DNA of 64,000 bases. It comes from Gracilaria domingensis. Taxonomy: Eukaryota > Rhodophyta > Florideophyceae > Gracilariales > Gracilariaceae. The translations under genes and the position numbers were made by a program. The stretch is taken from contig VCMS01000025.1 of NCBI GenBank assembly GCA_022539475.1, forward strand, positions 62,001 through 126,000, read 5' to 3'. Of the stretch, positions 41,051-50,300 are shown one piece after another; the first letter of the stretch is position 1; each line of letters begins with the position of its first letter. The notes under the pieces are model-generated. The model saw only the letters and a list, made by a program, of their open reading frames with translations, searched no databases and was not told where the DNA came from.

Positions 41051-41460
41051 TGATAGAGGAGGTTGATGAATGACTTCTGTGTGTGTCGTCGGAGAAACCT
41101 CAATGAATCACGAGTAGTGGTGACACTACAAGAGCGGATGCGGAATGCACCGCGGCTCTAGAGTCCAAAAAGTCTGGGCAAGATGCTACTGTAACGGTTT
41201 TTTAGTTACGCAATTGACTTGGTCCCGAACTAATTCAGATTGCATCCCGCTACATGTGCCATACACACTGTGTATTTAATAATACACTGTATTACACACG
41301 TGCCGATCAAATTGTTTGTCCAGCTGTTGTGTAGAATAGAGCTTTTGTGTAGAACAGACCTTGTAAAGCTATGTAACTCTCGGGCAGGCTTGAGAATTCA
41401 AGCGAAGCTTTCCCGACCCCGCAGCCGAGCGTCGCTCAGACATGTAAGTCTCCGGTCACG
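41051..41460. promoter_or_regulatory. Divergent spacer, likely contains the Obg first exon
   Basis: About 410 bp between the coiled-coil start and the open part of the Obg frame. The Obg frame opens at 41377 but has no ATG, so an upstream exon is probably here or the start is non-AUG. A GTAAGT at 41443 could be a donor used with an acceptor near 41,656, which would leave the Obg domain intact. Confidence 0.4.
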
Positions 41461-42756
41461 TTGGAAGAACCCAGAAGCTGTGCTTGCCTCGTGTCTGAAT
41501 CTGCTGCATATCGCCTGCATGATGCATATGGTATATCGGCCAACACGCGCTTCTCCTTCTTTGCGATCCGTGTGCTTGGCATCAGATTTGGCAAAATTCA
41601 CGAACGGCTTAGGCGGGGAATACCTCTTCCCACGAACAAGATTTCTTCAGAAAGCACGAGCGTTTTCGAATCGATCGTCGATAGAATCGTTGTTTCTGTG
41701 GAGGCTGGCGACGGTGGATCAGGTTGTGCCTCATTTTCCCGAGGTCCGAACCAAGAAATCGCGCCTCCTGATGGAGGTCATGGCGGTCGCGGAGGTTCAG
41801 TCTGGCTGCAAGCTTCATCTCGATGCACTTCGCTGCGAATGTCCACCCATAGTCTCAAAGCAGAGAACGGACGCCCGGGAATGTCCGCGAAACGACAGGG
41901 TCGCCAAGGCAATGATCTCGTTGTTGAAGTGCCTCGTGGAACTATTGTTCGAGAATTGCATTCGCCTTTCGAAGAACTCGACCTCGAAGCAATGGGCAAG
42001 TTGGAATATTCTTATGAAGATATGTTGGAATGCGAAAGCCAGGAACCGAGTTCAATCCTGGTGTGTGAACTTAACCAAGATGGGCAACGAGCTGAAGTAG
42101 TTAAAGGTGGGTGCGGTGGTCGCGGTAATGTCGCGTTCAAATCATCTCGGAACAGATCACCGGTAGAATCAGATGCTGGGGAAAAAGGACAGAAAAAGCG
42201 ACTAGAACTTGAATTGAAAACGATTGCCGATGTGGGACTCGTAGGCTTTCCAAACGCCGGGAAGAGTACGTTCCTGCGCGCAGTGTCAAGTGCAAAGCCA
42301 AAAGTTGCATCATATCCATTTACTACTCTTCGTCCACATATCGGTGTCGTGAACGCAGATTCGGTGAACCCACAGAATCAACGCACGTTCACTGTAGCTG
42401 ATATTCCTGGTCTTATCGAAGGAGCACATGAGAATCGCGGACTTGGACATGAGTTTCTGAGACATATTGAGAGAACCGCGTTTCTTGTTTACGTGTTGGA
42501 CCTGTCGGTTGATGCAGGTGTCGTTGTGCACACTTTTGATGTACTGCAGAAAGAGCTTGAAATGCACGAAACAGGATTGTCGAAAAGAATGGGATGTATT
42601 ATAGCAAACAAGATGGATGCTGGAGACAGTGCTGTAACTAACCTGACGCACCTCCTGGAACATGTTGGGAACAGGATGGCTATATTCCCTGCCTCTGCCC
42701 GGTTTCAAACAGGGATCCAAGATGTCATACAGTACATTTCTGCCGCCCTTCCCTAG
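41461..42756 (+). CDS. OBG: Organellar Obg-type GTPase (5' end unresolved)
   Basis: The frame contains a complete Obg fold and Obg GTPase domain but no ATG before it, so the start is uncertain. Obg N-terminal Gly-rich fold: DRIVVSVEAGDGGSGCASFSR, APPDGGHGGRGGSVWL, and the later GGCGGRGNVAFKSS. GTPase motifs: GLVGFPNAGKSTFLRAVS (G1), PFTTLRPHIGVV (G2), VADIPGLIEGAHENRGLGHEFLRHIER (G3), IIANKMD (G4) and PASAR (G5). It lacks the C-terminal extension of bacterial Obg. Obg assists large-subunit ribosome assembly; an organellar site is inferred from bacterial ancestry and the extended N-terminus. The first 65 residues are likely partly intron or transit sequence. Confidence 0.85.
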   Translation: MEEPRSCACLVSESAAYRLHDAYGISANTRFSFFAIRVLGIRFGKIHERLRRGIPLPTNKISSESTSVFESIVDRIVVSVEAGDGGSGCASFSRGPNQEIAPPDGGHGGRGGSVWLQASSRCTSLRMSTHSLKAENGRPGMSAKRQGRQGNDLVVEVPRGTIVRELHSPFEELDLEAMGKLEYSYEDMLECESQEPSSILVCELNQDGQRAEVVKGGCGGRGNVAFKSSRNRSPVESDAGEKGQKKRLELELKTIADVGLVGFPNAGKSTFLRAVSSAKPKVASYPFTTLRPHIGVVNADSVNPQNQRTFTVADIPGLIEGAHENRGLGHEFLRHIERTAFLVYVLDLSVDAGVVVHTFDVLQKELEMHETGLSKRMGCIIANKMDAGDSAVTNLTHLLEHVGNRMAIFPASARFQTGIQDVIQYISAALP

Positions 42757-43118
42757 AGTGATTCTATCGCTCTAAGGATTCGTGGCCTCACCTCGTTTGA
42801 CACTGAAACTGTACGTGACTCGTGTCTTAGAGGATTGATACATGATGCGTGAGTACAGCTAGTGATTGTCAGGTATCTATCCGTGTCGTGAATCGTGATC
42901 ATCGTGATGATCCACTCGGCGATGATCGTTCCCATGATGAGTCGGTAGTGGCAAGGAGTATAATATACTCATAATCATATTATGATGATGATGACGGTTG
43001 GATCTCGACCGTTCCTCAGACCGTTGCAAACAGTAACCGCCTTTGATTGACAGCGACGGCAGTGTACTGGAATACAATGCGCTCCAATGGGTGCAGTTGT
43101 AAAGTCATCGTCAGCCAT

Positions 43119-43161
43119 ATAACCGCACTGCTGTGACAATTTGAAAGAGCAGTACGGTTAT
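43119..43161. repeat. Hairpin with 14-bp arms
   Basis: ATAACCGCACTGCT at 43119-43132 pairs with AGCAGTACGGTTAT at 43148-43161, with one mismatch and a 15-nt loop. Confidence 0.8.
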
Positions 43162-43214
43162 AGAACGCAAATTGTCATGGCAGATCACGATCTACGATCT
43201 GTAACAGCGGTGTT

Positions 43215-43349
43215 CTATTCCCGTGCGGGGTTATTGTCGCACAGCAAAGCGGTAAACTCGGCGAGTTCTCGGAGGAAGGCCTTGCCTTCTCGACCCACCC
43301 CCGAGTGGATGTCAAACCCGAAGGGAACCAGGCGCACGCCGTCAGCATC
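43215..43349 (-). pseudogene. Degraded retroelement-like coding fragment
   Basis: On the minus strand a short frame reads RLVPFGFDIHSGVGREG and then AFLRELAEF. This pattern (PF-x-hydrophobic-D/E-T...G..G.....FL..LA) recalls the region after the reverse transcriptase in some non-LTR retrotransposons. It is a short, broken remnant, and the family is not settled. Confidence 0.25.
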
Positions 43350-43551
43350 ATATCACTACGCGTATTGCGTTCGTTTCCCTTTCTCGGCTTTTGATGCCGT
43401 CTCTCCTGCTTGCTTCACAGCAGCAGATACGGCACATCGCCGTTCTCAGGTGAAAGCGACACCGATCGGTGCATTCGGGATAGAGTTGTAGTCCCAAGGG
43501 ACGTTCAAAGGCGAAAGCGTTACACAACTATCTTACAGGGTGCAGTGCACG

Positions 43552-43576
43552 GGGCAGTGCCCTGAGGGCACTGCCC
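43552..43576. repeat. Perfect GC-rich hairpin
   Basis: GGGCAGTGCCC and its exact complement GGGCACTGCCC around TGA. CAGTG words recur on both sides and in the palindrome 70 bp downstream. Confidence 0.9.
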
Positions 43577-43643
43577 TCAGTGTGGACGCATTCAAAATTT
43601 AACATTTGAAATGGGTATGATAATGCAGGTTGCATTGGAAACC

Positions 43644-43658
43644 ACCAGTGAGTCACTG
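43644..43658. repeat. 15-bp palindrome containing a TGAGTCA site
   Basis: CCAGTGA-G-TCACTGG, symmetric about one G. The centre TGAGTCA is the consensus for AP-1/GCN4-type bZIP factors. It lies about 165 bp upstream of the EF-hand gene start, a plausible promoter site. Confidence 0.75.
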
Positions 43659-43820
43659 GCAGTGACCTTCGCTTCATTTTTGTGTCAACCTATTTGGAAT
43701 CCAACATTCTAGAAGCTCTCTACGGGGTAGAACACTTTTGCAGCTATCTGCAGATAAGAACTCCGGCACAAAGGCAGTACGTCTTCAGCGTATACTACGA
43801 AGTTAGTTTGTTACACCAAA

Positions 43821-44358
43821 ATGAGCAGTTCATCATCCGCTCCCAATTTGTCCGATGATGAGAACCTACGAGCAGTCTTTGACGTATTTGATCCGTCCGG
43901 AAAAGGTTTGTTTCTGCCCTTCAACAAATATGGAAATACAATGAGCACTGACAACATTTTCACTGTGAATATGATTCCCTAACTGTTAAGGATGTGTCCC
44001 TGTTGATCGAATTGGGAGCATCATTCGTGCTGCAGGTGAATTTCCTACAGAGGCCACCGTGAATGAATTGGTGAACAGGTACAGCATAAGCAGCGACACT
44101 GTTAGCTACGAACAATTCGTTTCTGCGATCAGAGAAGTACGACGGAAGCACAAGAAGCCTTCTGCTTCTGAAGTGGAAGCAGCGTTTCGTACTTTTGACT
44201 CGTCACCGTATGTTACTGTCGCTGACCTAAAGAAGACCTTGACGCAGTTCGGAGAGAAACTCTCTGAAGAAGAAGTTGACCGCCTGGTCACTCTTGTAGG
44301 AACAACAGAAGATGGTCGTGTAGACAAAAAGGAAATGGCGATGCGGCTGACATCTTAA
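43821..44358 (+). CDS. EF-hand protein (calmodulin/myosin light chain superfamily), two exons
   Basis: Exon 1 is 43821-43905, intron 43906-43990 (85 nt, donor GTTTGT, branch CCTAACTG, acceptor TTAAG), exon 2 is 43991-44358. The spliced product is 150 aa, the calmodulin size. The junction falls inside the first EF-hand and restores DPSGKGCVPVDR, which supports the splice. Four EF-hand units are visible: VFDVFDPSGKGCVPVDR, RYSISSDTVSYEQF, FRTFDSSPYVTVADLKK and GTTEDGRVDKKEM. Most loops lack the full acidic calcium set, with the 12th position Glu missing or shifted, so calcium binding is probably weak or absent in several. That pattern resembles myosin light chains or divergent calmodulin-like subunits. 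Convergent with the JmjC gene. Confidence 0.8.
43906..43990 (+). other. Spliceosomal intron, 85 nt
   Basis: GTTTGT donor (non-consensus at +3 to +4), CCTAAC branch site only about 8-12 nt before the AAG acceptor. The unusually short branch-to-acceptor distance resembles that in other compact algal and fungal introns. Confidence 0.75.
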
Positions 44359-44669
44359 AAGGCTGCTGCGACAATCGAACAATATTCTGAGTTGCAGAGT
44401 TTGATCTTCTCAGGGTGGACTTTATGTGTTGCACATATGAGTGCAGAAGCATCTATGAGGGAGCCTTGGTACCGTCCAGGTTTCTTATCCGACTCAAGAG
44501 CAAAGTTGAACGAAAGCGTCCAGACTTGTAGTTGACAACGTTGTTTCTCAGATGACCCCGAACACAGACTCAAGAAGATGCCTTTTGAATGTCGACCAAC
44601 CATTCAAAGCACTTGCCTCAAGAGACAAGGCTCCTATTAATACCCTCTACCATGATGGTGATGATGAGA
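44359..44669. other. Spacer between convergent genes
   Basis: 311 bp between the EF-hand and JmjC stop codons. Nothing distinctive seen. Confidence 0.5.
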
Positions 44670-46013
44670 TTAGAACCAATAGTTAATGGAAATTGAAGAA
44701 GAGATCGCCCGAACCCAATGCCAATGCTGAGCTGGTATGTACACCGCGTCTCCTGGCTCTAGCTTTATAGTCGTACCACGAACTTCGGCAAAGCGAGGAA
44801 ATCTTGCAAGATCAGGTTCTGTTATATCAACTGGGGATATGTTATCCTTTAGCGTGGCTTGGTAAAGTAGATGGCTTTGATCCGGTTCTATTAGTACCAA
44901 CTGTTTGCTCCCGACGAGCTGGACTAGTATATTGTCTGCAGAGTCGAAATGCAACTTTGTCCCGGTTCCCGATGATCCCATCCACATGTTAACCAAGTCG
45001 GCTTTTGTTTTGTCGACTACTTTTAAGTACTCGGGCGTTTTAACATCTTCTCTCAAGGTAGGCACGTAGTTTAGAATAGGATGCTGGGCCATGTATACCT
45101 CTTCCTGGTACTCAGTGTCGGTTTTTTGCGTCATGAAAGTTATCACTTCAGCTATAGAAGAGAACTTCTCTTCCATTCTTCCCGTCGATGACGTGTACTC
45201 TACCGGGACAGTTCGATGTCCATAAAGGTTTCCAAGATACGTTGGGTCACACCATTTCTGCATGCACGGCCAGGACAATGCATGCCTCCTTATTACAACA
45301 GGTTTGTCTTTCTTGAAAAACCGGGCGAACTGTTCCAAATCGCAGTTCTCCTCATCGATTTCTGCACATTTTCTATCCATATTCTTCATCATAATATGCT
45401 TCCGTTCGTTAACCTCATCAAAGCCACTTCCTTCCGGGATGAATGGAGAATACTTCAACAAAGAATTCTGTTCTAAGAGGGTGATGAAATCCAAGAGTGG
45501 TTGCCCTATGGGAATGCCCATCATAATAAGTGCAACATCAGCGCTTCGACAGGCATCTTCAAAGCGCTGTTGCGTTGCGTGGAGCACACACGAGCTTGCC
45601 GCAGCTAATGCAAGTGCGTTACTGGCAATGGGCAAATCTTTCAATGCAATCCTTTCCAATTGCTCCGAATTTGACGATGGAAGCTTACGAACCATTCGGG
45701 CTAACATAGAACGCCCACGAGTTCGCAGTTCATCTTCAACTTGTTCCTTTCGTGAGGCAACTAGTTGCGCAACAGCTTCTAGAACGGGTTGTATGTCAAC
45801 AGCGTCATTTTGCCCAGATCTTAGTGTCACGAGCTTATTGTGAAGATTCGGCATAATCTTCTCGGAGAGCGTAGTGAGAGACAGAAAGCTGGACGGAGAG
45901 AGTCTGGAAATGTGGTTCCACAGCGAAGCCGCTGAAGTCTGCAATCTATCGATTCGCCTCTTTGAGTACCTGAGAGCTTTTTTATTCTTTTTTCTACCTA
46001 TTAAACATGCCAT
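44670..46013 (-). CDS. JmjC-domain (cupin-8) hydroxylase
   Basis: 447 aa from the ATG at 46013; an in-frame ATG at 45854 (MPNLHNKLV) would remove a basic 53-residue leader. The N-terminal half is helical (about residues 60-200), like the leader of KDM8/JMJD5. The C-terminal half is a cupin-8/JmjC fold: FFKKDKPVVIRRHALSWPC, GHRTVPVEY, NMWMGSSGTGTKLHFDSADN with the iron-binding HFD, NILVQLVGSKQLVLIEP, and GDAVYIPAQHWHWV with the distal His. All iron ligands (H, D, H) are present, so it should be an active 2-oxoglutarate oxygenase. Overall arrangement is closest to KDM8/JMJD5. Nuclear or cytosolic location is inferred; the substrate is unknown. Confidence 0.87.
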   Translation of the reverse strand: MACLIGRKKNKKALRYSKRRIDRLQTSAASLWNHISRLSPSSFLSLTTLSEKIMPNLHNKLVTLRSGQNDAVDIQPVLEAVAQLVASRKEQVEDELRTRGRSMLARMVRKLPSSNSEQLERIALKDLPIASNALALAAASSCVLHATQQRFEDACRSADVALIMMGIPIGQPLLDFITLLEQNSLLKYSPFIPEGSGFDEVNERKHIMMKNMDRKCAEIDEENCDLEQFARFFKKDKPVVIRRHALSWPCMQKWCDPTYLGNLYGHRTVPVEYTSSTGRMEEKFSSIAEVITFMTQKTDTEYQEEVYMAQHPILNYVPTLREDVKTPEYLKVVDKTKADLVNMWMGSSGTGTKLHFDSADNILVQLVGSKQLVLIEPDQSHLLYQATLKDNISPVDITEPDLARFPRFAEVRGTTIKLEPGDAVYIPAQHWHWVRAISSSISINYWF

Positions 46014-47399
46014 GGAACCTCTTAACGCTTTTTGCAACCGCTATTGGCTAAACCAGACTCTTGGGATTCGATCGGTTTAGACTTGTTCCAGTTTCTTCAC
46101 AGAACCACACGTAACCATTTACTTCTACTTATCGATGGCTTCAGTTGTAGAACTATTAGAGAAACAGCGAAGAGTTGATATTGGTACCGTATGTGCAGCA
46201 GAATATATTGTCGATAGGAGTGTCAAGAGGAATTGATAACCGGAGCCCTGATCTCTGGATGACATCAACGAGATTATAGCGCTTCATATTCCCTACATCG
46301 GACACGGACAATATACCGAAGGTAACCTTCCATGACGAAGAGCGGCTCTGAGAAGTATTCTTTCTTCTGCTGATACCCTTGGTAGATAAAAAAAAAGTTC
46401 TTTATCCACAAACAGCGTTATCGGCAAATATTTATAAACAACCGGTAGACAAGTGTGTACAGCAGCTGTGCATGGTGGAACATCTGAATACATTCATTTA
46501 TGTTCGGGGTGGCATTTGAGCACAAACGCAGGGTGGCTCGCCGGGTTTAATGAACATTCCAAGCTGATAAAGTGTCTCCTTCTGGATTTGTTTTGTTTCT
46601 CTTTTTTCCATACTGATGGCGGAATGGTGTCCCTTTTTTTTTGTTTCCTCGCGAAAGAAGTTTGTCCCACATGCGGAAGAGGTTTGCACAAGATACTTTG
46701 AGAGATTTGGTGTCTTGAAGTTGCGCGCTACAGTAATACTCCTGGCATCTTCTCGAAACTCGACTGCTGATACCGTAACAGTATCATCAGTCGAGTTTCA
46801 TAAATACGAAGAGTGCCAGAAATGGTCGCGAAGCTGCTGCTGCTGCGCCTTTTCCTTGATGCAAGTTCGAGATGGAGATATCATATTTGATATTTGACGC
46901 GCTTTTGCTTGAACGAAATCGCTGTGCTGCTGACGCGTTTTTTTTATTCGGCGACTGGGCCACAACGCCGTGGTGTCGTCTCCGAGCAAACGCTTGCCAA
47001 CGCACGTTCGCACGTTCACAGTTGATCTTGATTTCTGCACTGTTCTCGGTCGTATTGACATGCCATGCACGGCCCCACTGGTGCACCAACCGTGACGAAC
47101 GAGTAGGGCCGAAGCCGCCCTCACCCCCGACGCTTTCGTGGCAAGCCTCGCCGAGCTCTGCTTTCCGCAACGTCCACCGTCTTCTGCTCGCTATCAGCTC
47201 TTCGCTTGGCCGTCTGGAGTGTCGCTAGCCTCTCCAGCTGTCGTATGCTTCATGAGCTTGTTGTTCGCAGTTACTGAGTGCTTCTTCTTAGGCGTCCACA
47301 AGTTCGCCCGGAAAATCTCAACCGCATGCTATCGAAACTGGCACACCACCACCACTCAGCTCTCTTTTCATTGAAACTTTCTCCAGCTGTGACGAAGCG
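46014..47399. promoter_or_regulatory. Divergent spacer, 1.39 kb
   Basis: Separates the JmjC and FANCI start codons. It contains the 19-bp hairpin at 46755-46799. Short open frames on both strands around 46,450-47,370 have no family features. The last 60 bp before FANCI are mixed, without a TATA box. Confidence 0.5.
46755..46799. repeat. Hairpin with 19-bp arms
   Basis: GAAACTCGACTGCTGATAC at 46755-46773 pairs with GTATCATCAGTCGAGTTTC at 46781-46799 with one mismatch and a 7-nt loop CGTAACA. It lies about 600 bp upstream of the FANCI start. Confidence 0.88.
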
Positions 47400-50300
47400 A
47401 TGAGTTCGGCCGACAATGAAGATGTTATCGGAAATGTCGTTCGCACCTTTGAAGCAGATGGTTCTACCGAAGCAACTCAGGGCCTTCTCAGGTCCATGCA
47501 ATCTACCACAGTCACTTCCATTATCGGATCAATTCGTAACCCTCCACCCCACATTACCCCCAACAGGCTTTTGCGTGCCTTGTGGAGCGTACCCGCGATA
47601 AGGCCAACGATTCTGACAAGTTTGGCGGAAGCTATGGCCTCTTCGTTCACAGATGTCGATGCATCATTGCTTGAAGAAATCGATTTTCTATTGGTGGCAC
47701 ATGCTAGAAATCCGAGTCGACCACATGAAAGGAGATTAAAAGACATCTCCTTATGCGCTTCGTACATTGCTAAGCAATCCAAAGAGGTTTTCTCACCCGT
47801 TCACGGACCGATGCTTGTTTATTGTGCCCGTGCTGCAAGCGTGATAAACACAACTCAAGGACAAGAAGTTCGCACCAAGATTCTTCAGTTCCTGCTGCTT
47901 TCCATGTGCGACGATGAAAACATTGCTGTCCAGGCTGTCATTGCTTTATTGGAGAATGAGTTGGACATCGCAGAAGAAGAAGAAAGGGTTATGATGAACA
48001 TAATCCTCCGCTTCGTATCCACCAACTGCTTAGAGGGTGATCTACCAGATGTGTTGCGCGCTATTTTGTTCAGTTTAACAAAGACAAATAGCAGCCATAA
48101 GGCTTATGTGCTTAGCTGGCTTGTATTTGTAATCATTCAGAGAGCCACAGGAGACGTTCTCACCGAGATAGTCAATGTTGTTGACGTAATGGTTTTAGAC
48201 AGTGAAGTGGTATGTGACAGAATTGCAAATGCTTTTTGGAGTGTTCTGAACTACTCAAGCCGCGAAGAACATTCTGCTCAAAAACGTTTTCGTTTTAGTC
48301 CCTCGCATGTCGCTGTGCTCTATTGTATTCTAAGCGATGCTTCCACTGAAGCGCAACAAGAGTACTTGTACTATATATTGGAAAGAATGCTTCTAGATCC
48401 GGCTGTTTCATTCGATATTTCAACTGCGGCGTCTTCATCCTCATCGGCTGGAGACGAAGATTTTCGGAGGAAAGCCATTTTTGTAGAGAGCATCAAGATC
48501 TTAGCTGTGCAGAACAGATCCCAGACCATCTTAGAGTTCTATGAAGGTCTCTTGTGGAAATCGAAAAAGTATCAAGAGTGGGGTTCCATGATGCTTCTGG
48601 AACTGTTTGTATGGGTGTCGGAAAGCCGAAGAAGTATACTTAACATTATCTTCGGGACGATTGTGCAGACAGAAACCGCAGATTACACTGTTAATGCTTT
48701 CTGCGCGCTGTACGAGAGAATCGCAGGCACTCCACGATCCGCTTTTGCACTTCGCGAATGTCAAGATGGATTGAAAGAAGCTCTAGAACTGATTTCTCTT
48801 CTCCCGTCCTCATATGATTGTCGTATTTTGAAAGCATCTGTACCAATATTTGTAACATGTCCAAATCTAACTGACTCCATGATAATGTACCTGAGAAAGG
48901 CGGCCGGCTCCAGGTCTCGAAAATTTCAGATCATTGCTTGCACTGGATTACTGACAGCTTTGGAGCAAGACTACATTTCCAAAGAAACGACTCAGACATG
49001 CTCTGAAACATTGAAGCTAATGATGGAAACTACTGACATTACAGTCAAGTCTCATTTGATTACTAAGGTTTTGAAGTTTATAAGAAGAAAGCCGGAGTAT
49101 ACTGGGAGAATTGCAGACCTGAGTGAATTGCTCATGAAACAATTTGTGATTGTGTTGCAGAATCCTGGGGTGCGTCCAAAAGGAGACGAGTGTACAGGAC
49201 AAGTTGCAAACAGATCGGAACAAGTGCTAGATGTGTCTTTGAGCATAACTAACTGCTTTGGTCAAGTGTATGGTGAATACATTCTAAGAGAACCAGTTGC
49301 CTTGTTAGCCAAATTCTGTATGTCAATTGCATTTGAAGAAGAGAGAATGATGAAGCACATGGAGCAGTACATGAAGTACTTAGGAAATGAAAATGGGGCT
49401 CTTATGGATGCATGCTTGGTTTCAACGTCGAAAGCCCCTGTATTAGCAAGAGTGAAGACACTTTGCGAGCAGTACGATGTCTTATTTGGAACTGGTTACT
49501 CGAATGTAGGTGCAAATCATTGCTTAGCTTATGGACTCGGTCTAATGGTAAGAGATCACTTAGACGGCAGAAGCCAATCGGGGAAGAACAGCGATGAAAG
49601 CTCGAAGCAGAGCTCAAGCGAACAGCCACAATTTGCCTCAATGACTGCCCGTGAAGCGGCGTCAAAGTTGCACAGCTCCTCGATACAGCCAACGTTCAAT
49701 GAGAGTGTTACTTTCAAAGAAAGATTAGATGCCCTCAAAGTTGTTGAAGGGATACCAGAAGAAGAAGAGATCGCGGGCGTCCTGAAAAAGAAGATTTGTT
49801 CAGAGGTTCTGGGAAGATTGCGGCATGATCTAAAAGCAGGTCTATTAGATGACGGAGACCGGATTCCAACAGCAAATCAAATGAAGGCAATGGTATCAAC
49901 CTTGTGTTCAATGTATCATGCTAACTGCCCATGGCTCCTGAAACGGAATTCCGCAGCACATCAGGAAAGTACTTCGACCGAGCAAAAGAGCGCAGGGGAT
50001 GAACCTAGCAATTCGAGATCAGCAGGGAGGGAACACCATAGCCAGAACTGTGTTCCATCGAGCCTTTACCGTCGAGTTTCATCACATGCTCATCTCGCTA
50101 ACGATGTTCGAAGAGCTATTGAAGTTCGCCAGTTGCAGTTACTCGACCCATCCTTACGCATAGCAATCCGTCACTCAGTATTGAGTATTCTAATCACACT
50201 ATGTTCTTTCGGGTGTCTGGAGGATGAGCTGGAGACTTTTGCGCAGTTGCTGCAGCCAGCCGCTGAGGGCGTCGGTGAAACCGCGAAGGACACGGAAAGG

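Larger units (their letters stand above)
42757..43820. other. Intergenic with several hairpins
   Basis: 1.06 kb. It holds an imperfect hairpin (43119-43161), a perfect one (43552-43576), a TGAGTCA-centred palindrome (43644-43658), a CATCATGATGATG-type self-complementary stretch near 42,890-43,000, and a degraded coding fragment on the minus strand (about 43215-43349). No intact gene. Confidence 0.6.
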
